This document shows, in pieces, positions 34,266 to 43,584 of a stretch of DNA of 64,000 nucleotides. The stretch spans positions 106,212 through 170,211 of the forward strand of contig CACMRC010000002.1 of NCBI GenBank assembly GCA_902615975.1, written 5' to 3'. The notes under the pieces were generated by a model that was not told the origin of the DNA, searched no databases, and saw nothing but the letters and a program-made list of their open reading frames with translations. The position numbers and the translations under genes were made by a program. The number at the start of each line of letters is the position of its first letter. Position 1 is the stretch's first letter. Source of the stretch: an uncultured Pelagibacteraceae bacterium. GTDB taxonomy: Bacteria > Pseudomonadota > Alphaproteobacteria > Pelagibacterales > Pelagibacteraceae.

Positions 34266-36124
34266 TGGCTAAGCATAAAACTCATTACGAAGACTGTGAT
34301 GTATTAGTTGTTGGTGGAGGAATGGCTGGCACTGGTGCAACTTTCGAAGCAAGGCACTGGGGTAGAGATATGAAAATTGTTTGTGTTGAAAAAGCAAACA
34401 TAGACAGAAGTGGGGCAGTAGCTCAAGGTCTTTACGCAATTAACTGCTACATGGGTATGCAGTGGGGCGAAAATCAACCTGAAGATCATGTCAGATACGC
34501 AAGAAATGATTTGATGGGAATGGTTAGAGAAGATTTAGGTTATGACATGGCTCGTCATGTAGACTCAACTGTTCATATGTTTGATGAGTGGGGTCTTCCT
34601 ATGATGAAAAATGAAGAGACTGGGAGATATTTAAGAGAAGGTAAGTGGCAGATAATGATCCACGGTGAAAGTTATAAGCCAATTGTTGCAGAAGCAGCAA
34701 AAAAATCTGCAGACAAAATTTATAATAGAATTATGATTACTCATCTTTTAATGGATGAGGCTCAAGAGAATAGAGTGGGTGGTGCTGTTGGCTTTAATAT
34801 GAGAACAGGTGATTTCCATGTATTTAGAGCAAAGGCTGTAATTGTTGCAGCAGGAGGAGCTTCACACATATTTAAGCCTAGAGCTGTTGGAGAAGGTATG
34901 GGAAGAACTTGGTATGCTCCTTGGAGTAATGGTTCTGCATATGCATTACCAATTGCAGCTGGTGCTAAAATGACTCAAATGGAAAATAGAATTGTGTTAT
35001 GTAGATTTAAAGATGGATATGGACCTGTTGGAGCTTACTTCTTACATTTAAAAACATATACACAAAATGCAAATGGTGAAAACTACGAGAAGAAATGGTA
35101 CGACCAGACTAAGGAATTAGTAGGTGAATATATAGATCACCATCCAACTCCTACGTGTTTAAGAAATCATGCTTTTATTCAAGAAACAATGGCAGGTGGT
35201 GGACCAATCCATATGGTTACTACTGAGGCTTTTCAAGACCCACATTTAGAAACTGTTGGTTGGGAGAATTTCTTAGGAATGACAGTAGGTCAAGCTGTTG
35301 TTTGGGCATCTCAAAATATTGACCCGAAATATACAAATCCTGAATTAACAACCTCCGAACCATACGTAATGGGTTCTCATGCTACTTGTTCTGGAGCTTG
35401 GGTAAGTGGACCAGAAGACTTGTCTCCACCTGAGTATTTCTGGGGTTATAATAGAATGTTAACAATTGATGGATTATTTGGAGCAGGTGATACTGTAGGT
35501 GGAAGTGCTCACAAATTTTCGTCAGGCTCATTTACTGAAGGTAGATTAGCAGCAAAAGCAGCTGTAAAATATATTGAAGACAAAAAAGCTGAGGGTTTAA
35601 AAGTATCAGATAAACAATGTGAAGATTTCAAAGTTAAAGTTTACAAACCTTTAGAAAATTACACAGTTGCTCAAAATGAGATTACAGGAGGAACTGTATC
35701 TCCAAGCTATATCTCGCCTATTCAAGGCTTACAACGTTTACAAAGAATAATGGATGAGTATGTAGGTGGAATAGCTACAAACTATATGACTAATGCTAAT
35801 ATGCTAAAAAGAGGATTAGAATTGTTAGCTTGGCTTGAGGAAGATCTTGAAAACGTGGGAGCTGAGGATTATCACCAGCTTATGAGGGCATGGGAGCTTA
35901 AACACAGAGCTTTGACATCACAATGCGTAACAGAACATACTATGTTTAGAGAAGAAACTAGATGGCCTGGATATTATTATAGAGGTGATCATATGAAACT
36001 TGATGATGATAATTGGCATTGTTTAACAGTTTCAAGAAGAGATCCCAAGACTGGTAAGTTTAGTATGGAGAAAGTTCCTGTCTACCATATAGTGGATGAG
36101 AACGAGAAGAAAAAAGCTTCGTAG
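34265..36124 (+). CDS. aprA: Adenylylsulfate reductase alpha subunit (AprA)
   Basis: 619 residues, FAD-binding fumarate-reductase-like fold. The dinucleotide motif VVGGGMAG is at 15-22. APS-site features include the RSGAVAQGLYAINCYMG stretch and the RWPGYYYRGDH region near the end. With no dsr genes in view and with sulfonate-cleaving genes nearby, it most likely runs in the oxidative direction, sulfite plus AMP to APS. No ATP sulfurylase (sat) is in the window. Confidence 0.96.
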   Translation: MAKHKTHYEDCDVLVVGGGMAGTGATFEARHWGRDMKIVCVEKANIDRSGAVAQGLYAINCYMGMQWGENQPEDHVRYARNDLMGMVREDLGYDMARHVDSTVHMFDEWGLPMMKNEETGRYLREGKWQIMIHGESYKPIVAEAAKKSADKIYNRIMITHLLMDEAQENRVGGAVGFNMRTGDFHVFRAKAVIVAAGGASHIFKPRAVGEGMGRTWYAPWSNGSAYALPIAAGAKMTQMENRIVLCRFKDGYGPVGAYFLHLKTYTQNANGENYEKKWYDQTKELVGEYIDHHPTPTCLRNHAFIQETMAGGGPIHMVTTEAFQDPHLETVGWENFLGMTVGQAVVWASQNIDPKYTNPELTTSEPYVMGSHATCSGAWVSGPEDLSPPEYFWGYNRMLTIDGLFGAGDTVGGSAHKFSSGSFTEGRLAAKAAVKYIEDKKAEGLKVSDKQCEDFKVKVYKPLENYTVAQNEITGGTVSPSYISPIQGLQRLQRIMDEYVGGIATNYMTNANMLKRGLELLAWLEEDLENVGAEDYHQLMRAWELKHRALTSQCVTEHTMFREETRWPGYYYRGDHMKLDDDNWHCLTVSRRDPKTGKFSMEKVPVYHIVDENEKKKAS

Positions 36125-36145
36125 TAGATAATTTAATTAAATCAA

Positions 36146-36496
36146 ATGGATATTTTATCTAAATCAGATGATGAAATATATGAATTAGCCAAACCTATTT
36201 GGGATAATTTGGTTAAATCATCTAATCTTAAAGATTATGGTGGGTTTACCCGAGATTTCTCTACTCAAATGCTTTTTGGTGCTAACGAAGTAGAACTTGG
36301 TAAACAGTGGGCTAATAATAAGCTTATCACTAATCTTAAAGAGACTTTCGAACCTTTTGGATGCCTTAGAAGAGGAGATCACATAACTGTTTTGATCAAA
36401 CAGACAAATAAAGAGATCCCAGGAGAGTTTCTTGGAAGGTTGGTGTTAGGAGTTGAGGACAACACAATTAAAGTTTTTGGGGCTACCATCTACTAG
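36146..36496 (+). CDS. Unknown protein next to aprA (116 residues)
   Basis: Starts 21 bases after aprA. It has an acidic helical N-terminus (MDILSKSDDEIYELAKPIWD), a middle region NNKLITNLKETFEPFGCLRRG and a beta-rich end (DHITVLIKQTNKEIPGEFLGRLVLGVEDN). There is no signal peptide or membrane helix, so it is cytoplasmic. The family is not recognised. The position suggests a role with APS reductase or sulfite handling, for example assembly, an electron or substrate shuttle, or regulation. It has one cysteine (C76-C78 region). Confidence 0.65.
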   Translation: MDILSKSDDEIYELAKPIWDNLVKSSNLKDYGGFTRDFSTQMLFGANEVELGKQWANNKLITNLKETFEPFGCLRRGDHITVLIKQTNKEIPGEFLGRLVLGVEDNTIKVFGATIY

Positions 36497-36532
36497 GCAA
36501 AAAAAATTGCTTAATAACAAATTATTGTTTGA

Positions 36533-36564
36533 CAAATTTCGTTGTGGGTGTAATGACGAATTTG
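36533..36564 (+). repeat. Inverted repeat around the start of a small gene in the apr region
   Basis: CAAATTTCGT (36533-36542) and ACGAATTTG (36556-36564) are near-perfect inverted copies differing by one extra T. The right arm overlaps the ATG region of the small membrane gene at 36553. A similar pair occurs in the suyA-xsc spacer, so it may be an operator. Confidence 0.4.
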
Positions 36565-36699
36565 ATGTTACTTTCTAACGTAAAAATTATCAATAAACTC
36601 TCAAATTTTAAAACTACATTTATTAAGGCAGGAATTATAGCAAGCTTAACAGCTTACTGGGGAGTGATTTTAGTTGGAACTTTTATCACTTTTAACTAA
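36553..36699 (+). CDS. Small membrane protein (48 residues) in the apr region
   Basis: ATG 36553, TAA 36697-36699. The N-terminal 20 residues are polar and basic (MTNLMLLSNVKIINKLSNFK) and are followed by one membrane helix about 25-46 (AGIIASLTAYWGVILVGTFI). No family known. It lies between the unknown 116-residue protein and a TauE/SafE gene on the same strand. An inverted repeat spans the start region. Confidence 0.5.
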   Translation: MTNLMLLSNVKIINKLSNFKTTFIKAGIIASLTAYWGVILVGTFITFN

Positions 36700-36728
36700 G
36701 TTGTTTTTTAATAACTTTTAAATTTTTT

Positions 36729-37808
36729 ATGGAAGTATTTTTACCGATAGCTCAAGTTTTTATTAACCCTATCGAGATACTTTTATTAAGTGCAATTGTT
36801 GGAGTACTTTCAGGTTTATTTGGTGTTGGTGGTGGATTTTTGATGACACCTTTTCTAATTTTTTTAGGAATACCTCCTGCATATGCAGTTGCCAATGAAG
36901 CAAATAATATTTTAGCTACCTCAGTTTCTGGATCTACCACGCATTATTTAAAAAATACTTTAGATTATAAAATGGGTTCAATGATTGTGATTGGAGGTGT
37001 AATTGGAACCTCTTTAGGAATTTACACTTTTACTTATTTTAAAGGTATTGGAAAAATTGATACAGTTATATCTTTGGCTTACATGTATATATTAGCAATA
37101 ATCGGAACCTTAATGTTGGTTGAAAGTTTAGGTGAAATAGATAAAGCAAAAAGAAACATCGTAGTTAAAAAAAAATTACATGTTCATTATTGGATACATG
37201 GTCTTCCATTAAGAATGAGATTTCCAAAGTCAAAATTATATGAGAGTATTTTTACTCCAATAATTATTGGTTTATTAGTTGGATTTATTGCAGCTATTAT
37301 GGGAATTGGAGGTGCTTTTATTTTAGTTCCTGCAATGATTTATATAATTAAAATGCCTACTAAATTAGTTCCTGGTACATCTTTATTTGTAACAATTTTT
37401 GTAAGTGTGGTTGTTACTTTTCTTCATTCATTTAATTATGGATCTATAGATTTATTACTAGTCCTTATGTTGGTTATAGGATCGATCATAGGGGTTCAAG
37501 TTGGACAAAAATTAGGAGAAAGAATTGATAGTTCTGGTTTGAGAGCTTTATTAGCAATTTTGTTACTAATAGTGGGTATAGCCATAGCATACGATACATT
37601 TTTTGCAGAAAAAATTATAAATGGAGCAACTAAAGCAACTAATTCAGATTTAAATTTCTTTTCTCAATTTATAATTGATTTTTCTAAAGAGATGCCTTTC
37701 TTTTATGGATTATTTACAATTATGTTTGCAATTATTTTAGGTGTTGGAGCAGCTTTTATAAGACGATTTATTTCAAACTTTAGAAAAAAATTATTAGTTA
37801 AATCTTAA
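36729..37808 (+). CDS. TauE/SafE-family sulfite or small-anion exporter
   Basis: 359 residues with two TauE/SafE repeats. GLFGVGGGFLMTPFL is at 29-43 and AIMGIGGAFILVPAM follows near 190, each the glycine-rich family motif at the start of a repeat. It is longer than the 250-residue norm, with a polar insert between the repeats. Its place behind aprMBA suggests export of sulfite or sulfate, an inference from context. Its end overlaps the convergent yeiH by 4 bases. Confidence 0.85.
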   Translation: MEVFLPIAQVFINPIEILLLSAIVGVLSGLFGVGGGFLMTPFLIFLGIPPAYAVANEANNILATSVSGSTTHYLKNTLDYKMGSMIVIGGVIGTSLGIYTFTYFKGIGKIDTVISLAYMYILAIIGTLMLVESLGEIDKAKRNIVVKKKLHVHYWIHGLPLRMRFPKSKLYESIFTPIIIGLLVGFIAAIMGIGGAFILVPAMIYIIKMPTKLVPGTSLFVTIFVSVVVTFLHSFNYGSIDLLLVLMLVIGSIIGVQVGQKLGERIDSSGLRALLAILLLIVGIAIAYDTFFAEKIINGATKATNSDLNFFSQFIIDFSKEMPFFYGLFTIMFAIILGVGAAFIRRFISNFRKKLLVKS

Positions 37809-38872
37809 TTAAAAAAATTTAAATATAATTCAATAGTTGTAATACTAACCAATCCTACCGTTGCCATACCTATAAAACCAACTACAAAAGGTTTGTAGCC
37901 CATATTTTTAATTTCTTTTAAATTAGTGGATAGACCAATTGCTGCCATAGCCATTGTTAAAAATATTTTTGAGGACAATTTAATACTATCTACCACAACT
38001 ATCCATTCATTGGTATTTGAAAACATTAGATCACCTAAATTCCTAATTATGATCATGGCCACAAAACCTAATACAAAGTAAGGGAAAATACTAATTATGG
38101 AGTATTTTTTTTCTACAGCTCTACCCCTGTTGTAAAGAAAAGCAAATAACGGAATCATGATTATTAAAAATGTATTTCTTATTAATTTTGTAACCGTTGC
38201 AATATTTAACGTTTCAGGACTATTAAATTGTTGATCATATATAAGGCCGGCAGCTGCAACTTGAGATGTTTCATGAATAGAGGTTCCTAAAAACAATCCA
38301 ATTAGTAAAGGCTCACTATCGAAGTAAAAGTTAGCAAAATAAGGGTAGATTAACATTGAAAGAATACCAAATAATGTAATATTGGCAATTGCATATGATA
38401 TTTCATTTTTTTTTGCACCAATAACAGGAGCAGTAGCCATTATAGCTGTAGTACCACACACAGTACTGCCAATTGATATTAAGTAAGCCATTCTTGTCGG
38501 TATTTTTAATTTTTTAATGAGAAGTTTAATGACTATTAGTACACTAATTATACAAATTACAATCAATGGAATTGCTATGGCTCCAAATTCTAAAAATTCA
38601 AATGGTTTCAATTGAATACCCAGGCAAATAATTCCAAGTTTTAGAATATATTTTTGTGTAAAATCTAATCCTTTTAAAAAACTTTCTCTAATTTGAAAAA
38701 CGTTTCCAAAAAACATCCCCAATAAAATGGCGATCATCGCAGTCGATATTGGGCTTTTTTCATAGCCCAATAACTCAATACCAAGAATATTATTGAAACC
38801 TTGAGATAAAGTGTAAAGAACGAATGCTAATATAATACCTGGTAATACAACCAGGTATTTCTTAAATTTCAT
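37805..38872 (-). CDS. YeiH/UPF0324-family putative sulfate exporter
   Basis: 355 residues, about ten membrane helices. The family pattern KSPISTAMIAILLGMFFGN, SIGSTVCGTTAIMATAPVIGAK and HETSQVAAAG is well preserved. Members are annotated as putative sulfate exporters, and this one follows suyAB on the same strand, 16 bases after suyB. Together with the TauE protein it suggests disposal of the sulfite or sulfate made from sulfonates. Confidence 0.85.
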   Translation of the reverse strand: MKFKKYLVVLPGIILAFVLYTLSQGFNNILGIELLGYEKSPISTAMIAILLGMFFGNVFQIRESFLKGLDFTQKYILKLGIICLGIQLKPFEFLEFGAIAIPLIVICIISVLIVIKLLIKKLKIPTRMAYLISIGSTVCGTTAIMATAPVIGAKKNEISYAIANITLFGILSMLIYPYFANFYFDSEPLLIGLFLGTSIHETSQVAAAGLIYDQQFNSPETLNIATVTKLIRNTFLIIMIPLFAFLYNRGRAVEKKYSIISIFPYFVLGFVAMIIIRNLGDLMFSNTNEWIVVVDSIKLSSKIFLTMAMAAIGLSTNLKEIKNMGYKPFVVGFIGMATVGLVSITTIELYLNFFN

Positions 38873-38888
38873 GTAAGACTAAAGTTAA

Positions 38889-40055
38889 TTAAGCACTTCT
38901 GTAAAGTTTAGTCATAACAAATTCTCTATGACCTAAAGCTTCAGCACAAGTTAATCTACCGTTTGCTACTCTTAGTGTAGTTTTAATTAATTCATCACCT
39001 GCTTCAGACAAATTCATTTCTCTTGAAAGAATTTTTGAAACATCACAATCAATGTGCTCTCCCATACCTTTTACAGTTAATGGATTAGCTGTTAATTTAA
39101 CTACAGGTTCAATTGGATTTCCAACGATATTACCTTGTCCAGTTGGAAATAAATGAATATTAAAACCAGCAGCAGCTTGAAGTGTCACACATTCAGCAGC
39201 AGCAGATGATGTGTCCATAAAATATAAACCCTTTCCTTTAGTTGGTTCTTCAGCTGGCTCGAGAACATCAATAAATTTACAATTTCCAATTTTTTGAAAA
39301 TTACCAAAAGCTTTTTCTTCAATTGTTGTAAGACCTCCAGCTATATTTCCAGCTGTTGGTTGACTTTCAGAAAGATCGTCTGTTGCTTCTTTTAAAATAA
39401 AATCATTATAAGAGCTCCAAGTTTTCATAAATTTTTCAGAAGCTTCTTTTGTCGCACCTCTAGTTGCACAAACCTGTTCTGCACCAGTTAATTCAGATGT
39501 TTCACCAAAACATAAGTGAACACCTAACGGCTCAAGTTTATCCATTAAGTTTCCAACAGTTGGGTTTGCAGCTAGTCCTGAAGTAGTATCAGACTCTCCA
39601 CACTTAACTGAGATCCATAAATCACTTAAAGGACACTCTTCTCTTTGTTTTTCTGAAGCCCACATTACAAATTCTTGTGCTTTTTTTGATGCTTTCATTG
39701 TCGTGCCAATATCTCCTGTACGTTCAATATGAAATCCTTCAACTGGTTTTCCAGTTTTAGCAATTCCATCTACAATTTTTTTTGTCCATTTCGGTTCAAT
39801 ACCAATGACAATTACTGCTGCAACGTTCGGGTTACATCCAGTTCCTATCATTGTTCTAAAATGAAGCTCTAAATCTGCACCAAACTGAAGTCTTCCGTAA
39901 GAATGTGGAAGAGCGATTGTGCCTTTAATATTATTAGCAACTGCTTCTGCACATGCGTTTGAAATGTCATCAACAGGCAAAATAATCACATGATTTCTTG
40001 TTCCGGCTCTGCCGTTTTCTCTTTTATAACCTAAAAAGCTCTTTGGGATTTCCAT
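38889..40055 (-). CDS. suyB: Sulfolactate sulfo-lyase beta subunit (SuyB), UxaA family
   Basis: 388 residues, UxaA_C-type fold. The start [20 protein letters not shown] is the family hallmark, and [20 protein letters not shown] with its Cys binds the metal or cluster. The genes suyA and suyB form an (R)-sulfolactate sulfo-lyase giving pyruvate and sulfite. The related altronate dehydratase is the alternative; the sulfonate neighbours, Xsc and AprBA, decide for SuyB. Four bases separate suyA and suyB. Confidence 0.82.
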   Translation of the reverse strand: MEIPKSFLGYKRENGRAGTRNHVIILPVDDISNACAEAVANNIKGTIALPHSYGRLQFGADLELHFRTMIGTGCNPNVAAVIVIGIEPKWTKKIVDGIAKTGKPVEGFHIERTGDIGTTMKASKKAQEFVMWASEKQREECPLSDLWISVKCGESDTTSGLAANPTVGNLMDKLEPLGVHLCFGETSELTGAEQVCATRGATKEASEKFMKTWSSYNDFILKEATDDLSESQPTAGNIAGGLTTIEEKAFGNFQKIGNCKFIDVLEPAEEPTKGKGLYFMDTSSAAAECVTLQAAAGFNIHLFPTGQGNIVGNPIEPVVKLTANPLTVKGMGEHIDCDVSKILSREMNLSEAGDELIKTTLRVANGRLTCAEALGHREFVMTKLYRSA

Positions 40056-40059
40056 ACTA

Positions 40060-40344
40060 TTACCACTTCTTTGTTTTTACATTGTGAACATGCACATGCT
40101 CACCTTTTTTGATTGATTTAACAACTTTACCAATATCGTGACCATACTTTAAAATAGTATCACCCTCTTTAAGGTCAACCATTGCAATTTTATGACCTAA
40201 AGGTATTTCATCTATGGATTGAATATTTGTTGAACTGTCATCTTCCATTATCCAGCAAGCACAGTCCTGTTTAGGAGTGATTTTTTCAATAACAACTACT
40301 CCAACGTTGTCTTTTTTATCATGTATAATTATATCTGTTGCCAT
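40060..40344 (-). CDS. suyA: Sulfolactate sulfo-lyase alpha subunit (SuyA), SAF domain
   Basis: 94 residues, the small SAF-domain subunit. The conserved segments are [22 protein letters not shown] with the G-x-x-I-x-x-A region, and the C-terminal [10 protein letters not shown]. It completes the active site of SuyB. It is transcribed divergently from xsc from a 111-base spacer holding an inverted repeat. Confidence 0.85.
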   Translation of the reverse strand: MATDIIIHDKKDNVGVVVIEKITPKQDCACWIMEDDSSTNIQSIDEIPLGHKIAMVDLKEGDTILKYGHDIGKVVKSIKKGEHVHVHNVKTKKW

Positions 40345-40366
40345 ATCGTGTCGATTTGTTTGTTTG

Positions 40367-40415
40367 AAATTCGTAAAAACTTATATATTAATCGCACAAA
40401 TTAACAAACGAATTT
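40367..40415. repeat. Inverted repeat in the suyA-xsc divergent spacer
   Basis: AAATTCGT (40367-40374) and ACGAATTT (40408-40415) are exact inverted copies separated by 33 bases. The arms extend loosely (TTTG before the left arm, TA after the right). Placed between two divergent sulfonate operons, they could be a shared operator. Confidence 0.45.
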
Positions 40416-40455
40416 TATAAATTTTATAATTACACTTTAGAGAGGTTCTAGTTTT

Positions 40456-42240
40456 ATGACAAAAATGACAACAGAAGAAGCTTTTGTAAAAGTTTTACAA
40501 ATGCACGGTATTGAACATGCGTTTGGAATTATCGGTTCAGCCTTTATGCCAATTTCAGATATTTTTCCAGATGCGGGTATTACTTTCTGGGATGTCGCTC
40601 ATGAAACAAATGGTGGTTTAATTGCTGATGGTTACACACGAGCTACTGGTAAAATGTCAATGGTTATTGCTCAGAACGGACCTGGGATTACTGGATTAGT
40701 TACACCAATCAAAACAGCTTATTGGAATCATACTCCTCTTTTATTAGTTACACCGCAAGCAGCAAACAAAACAATGGGGCAAGGTGGATTTCAAGAAGTA
40801 GAGCAAATGAATTTATTCAAAGACATGGTTTGTTATCAAGAAGAAGTAAGAGACCCATCAAGAATGGCTGAAGTACTAAATAGAGTTATAGAAAAAGCTA
40901 TAAGAGGATCAGCTCCAGCACAAATTAATGTTCCAAGAGATTATTGGTGTCAAGTAATTGATATCGATCTTCCTCCAATTGTAAGACTTGAAAGACAAGG
41001 GGGAGGAAATGATGCTGTAGCTAAAGCAGCTGACTTACTATCTAAAGCAAAGTTTCCAGTAATTTTATCAGGAGCAGGCGTTGTTATTGGAGGAGCTATA
41101 GAAGCTACAAAAAAACTTGCAGAAAAATTAGATTCACCTGTTTGTTCAGGTTATCAACATAATGACAGTTTCCCAGGGAGCCATCCTTTAGCAGTTGGTC
41201 CTTTAGGATATAATGGATCAAAAGCTGCAATGGAATTAATTTCAAAAGCTGACGTAGTGCTAGCTTTGGGAACTAGATTAAATCCATTTTCGACTTTGCC
41301 TGGTTATGGAATTGATTATTGGCCAAAAAATGCAAACATCATTCAAGTTGATATTAATCCTGACAGAATTGGTTTGACTAAAAAAGTTACTGTAGGAATA
41401 AGTGGTGATGCAAAATTAGTTGCTGAACAAATTTTTGAAAAATTATCTTCAAATGCTGGTGACACTGACAGACAAGCTAGAAAAGACTTAATTCATCAAA
41501 CTAAGTCAGCTTGGTTACAAAAGCTTTCAAGTTTAGATCATGAAGATGATGATGAGGGAACAGTCTGGAACAAAGAAGCAAGAGAAAGAGATGCAGATAG
41601 AATGTCACCAAGACAAGCTTGGAGAGCAATTCAAGCAGGAATGCCTGATGATGTAATTATATCAAGTGATATTGGCAATAACTGTGCGATAGGTAATGCT
41701 TACCCAACGTTTGAAAAGCCAAGAAAATATTTAGCACCAGGTTTATTTGGTCCTTGTGGTTACGGCTTTCCATCAATATTGGGAGCAAAAATTGGTTGTC
41801 CGGATACTCCTGTTATTGGATTTGCTGGTGATGGTGCTTTTGGAATAAGCATGAACGAAATGAGCTCATGTGCAAGGGAAGAGTGGCCTGCAATAACAAT
41901 GGTTATTTTCAGAAATTATCAATGGGGTGCGGAAAAAAGAAATACGACACTTTGGTTTGATAATAACTTTGTTGGTACAGAATTAGATCCAGAATTAAGT
42001 TATGCTAAAGTTGCTGACGCATGTGGCTTAAAAGGTGTAACTGTTAGAACAATGGAAGAAACTACAAATGCAATCAAGCAATCTTGTGAGGATCAGAAGA
42101 AAGGAATTACAACATTTATTGAGGTAATTCTTAATCAAGAGCTTGGAGAACCATTTAGAAGAGATGCTATGAAAAAACCAGTAAGAGTAGCTGGCATTAA
42201 AAAAGAGGATATGAAGAAGCAGCCTTCTTTGAATTCTTAA
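40456..42240 (+). CDS. xsc: Sulfoacetaldehyde acetyltransferase (Xsc)
   Basis: 594 residues, thiamine-diphosphate-dependent. N-terminal MTTEEAFVKVLQMHGIEHAFG and the E-containing GDGAFGISMNEMSS motif (TPP-binding GDG...N) near 460-472 match Xsc. It splits sulfoacetaldehyde with phosphate into sulfite and acetyl phosphate, the central step of taurine and isethionate use. No phosphotransacetylase gene (pta) follows, as it does in many bacteria. SD AGAGAGG-like sequence precedes the ATG. Confidence 0.93.
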   Translation: MTKMTTEEAFVKVLQMHGIEHAFGIIGSAFMPISDIFPDAGITFWDVAHETNGGLIADGYTRATGKMSMVIAQNGPGITGLVTPIKTAYWNHTPLLLVTPQAANKTMGQGGFQEVEQMNLFKDMVCYQEEVRDPSRMAEVLNRVIEKAIRGSAPAQINVPRDYWCQVIDIDLPPIVRLERQGGGNDAVAKAADLLSKAKFPVILSGAGVVIGGAIEATKKLAEKLDSPVCSGYQHNDSFPGSHPLAVGPLGYNGSKAAMELISKADVVLALGTRLNPFSTLPGYGIDYWPKNANIIQVDINPDRIGLTKKVTVGISGDAKLVAEQIFEKLSSNAGDTDRQARKDLIHQTKSAWLQKLSSLDHEDDDEGTVWNKEARERDADRMSPRQAWRAIQAGMPDDVIISSDIGNNCAIGNAYPTFEKPRKYLAPGLFGPCGYGFPSILGAKIGCPDTPVIGFAGDGAFGISMNEMSSCAREEWPAITMVIFRNYQWGAEKRNTTLWFDNNFVGTELDPELSYAKVADACGLKGVTVRTMEETTNAIKQSCEDQKKGITTFIEVILNQELGEPFRRDAMKKPVRVAGIKKEDMKKQPSLNS

Positions 42241-42279
42241 AATCTTTTAAATCACAACCAATTATCGTAATCTTCTTTC

Positions 42280-43584
42280 ATGGAAGTATTGAATGATAAT
42301 AGCTGTAGCTGGGTTAATGATTTAAGTCCAAGAAATAACATTGTAACACTTTCATCTGATATAGATTGTGAATGGTTAATTGTAGGAGCGGGTTACACGG
42401 GATTATCTGCAGCAAGAAAATTAGGTCAACTTTACCCAAATCAAAAAATATTATTAGTTGATGCTCAGCTAGCAGGCGAGGGTGCCAGCTCAAGAAACTC
42501 GGGATACTTAGTGGATACAATACTTAATGATGGTTTTACCTCTAATAAAGAACTAGATAATTATAAAAAAAAAGCAGACATCTATAAATTGGGAATAGAT
42601 GTTATTAAAAAATTTATTAAAGAATATCAGGTAGATTGTGATTGGAATGAATGTGGAAAATATTTTGCATCATCAAAGCAAGAAGATAAAAAAATATTAG
42701 AAAATTTTTCAGGCACCTTATCAAAACTAGGTTTTGAACACAATTTGTTATCAAATAAAGAACTTAAAAAAAGATTAGGTACCAATTTTTACAATATTGC
42801 TCTTCATACAAAGGGAGGGATTTTATTACATCCAGGTAAATTGGTTAGAGCTATGATTGACACATTACCTGAAAATGTAAATCTTTATGAAAATTCTTCA
42901 TTATTAAATTGGAAAAAGAAAAATAGTACAGTCATTTGTAAATTTAAAAATTGTTCAATTAAAACTAAAAAGATTATTTTTGCTACAAATGGGTTTCTGA
43001 AGTCATTAGGAATAAAATCAAATTATAATTTTCCGATTACCTTAACAGCTAGCATGACTAGATCTTTAACTAAAGAAGAGTTTGCATCTATTGGTGAACC
43101 AAAAGAGTGGGGGGTATTACCTGTTAGACCAATGGGGGCCACTATCAGGATGACTAAAGATAGAAGAATTTTAATTAGAAATACTGCAGAAGTTTTTAAT
43201 CCTTATCAAATGTCTAAATCTGAATTAACCAAAAGATCATTGAAACAAAAGATTGGAATTAAAAAAAGATTTCCGGAATTACCTGATGATATTATTCAAT
43301 CTTCTTGGTCAGGCATTGTTTCAAGAACAAGAAATAGTTCTCAAATTTTTGAAAAAATAGATGAAAATATATTTGTTGCAGGTTGTTATAATGGCTCTGG
43401 TATCGGAGTTGGTACTTTATTTGGAGAACAAATAGCAATCAAGGCAAGTAATGAAAACTCGAAAGAAATAGAAACTATTGAAGCAAGAAATAAACCCACT
43501 TGGCTTCCTCCTGATCCAATTTTAAGTTTAGGAGTTAGAGCTAGATTAATTTATGAACGTTTTAGAGCAAAATCTGAGATTTAG
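42280..43584 (+). CDS. FAD-dependent oxidoreductase (DAO/OrdL family)
   Basis: 434 residues. FAD motif VGAGYTGLSAARKLG at 35-49, the GEGASSRNSG loop at 66-75, and the C-terminal GCYNGSGIGVGTLFGEQIA typical of amine oxidases of the D-amino-acid oxidase/OrdL type. It follows xsc by 39 bases and might deaminate taurine or a related amine to sulfoacetaldehyde, like TauY. There is no tauX partner or taurine ABC transporter beside it, so the substrate is an inference. Confidence 0.75.
   Translation: MEVLNDNSCSWVNDLSPRNNIVTLSSDIDCEWLIVGAGYTGLSAARKLGQLYPNQKILLVDAQLAGEGASSRNSGYLVDTILNDGFTSNKELDNYKKKADIYKLGIDVIKKFIKEYQVDCDWNECGKYFASSKQEDKKILENFSGTLSKLGFEHNLLSNKELKKRLGTNFYNIALHTKGGILLHPGKLVRAMIDTLPENVNLYENSSLLNWKKKNSTVICKFKNCSIKTKKIIFATNGFLKSLGIKSNYNFPITLTASMTRSLTKEEFASIGEPKEWGVLPVRPMGATIRMTKDRRILIRNTAEVFNPYQMSKSELTKRSLKQKIGIKKRFPELPDDIIQSSWSGIVSRTRNSSQIFEKIDENIFVAGCYNGSGIGVGTLFGEQIAIKASNENSKEIETIEARNKPTWLPPDPILSLGVRARLIYERFRAKSEI

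Noticed and set aside
34304..34489. Antisense open frame inside aprA
   Set aside because: It is a shadow of a strongly conserved coding gene, with no start signal or family pattern.
36529..36554. TTGACA with TGTAAT as a promoter for the small membrane gene
   Set aside because: The spacer is only 14 bases and the start would fall after the ATG.
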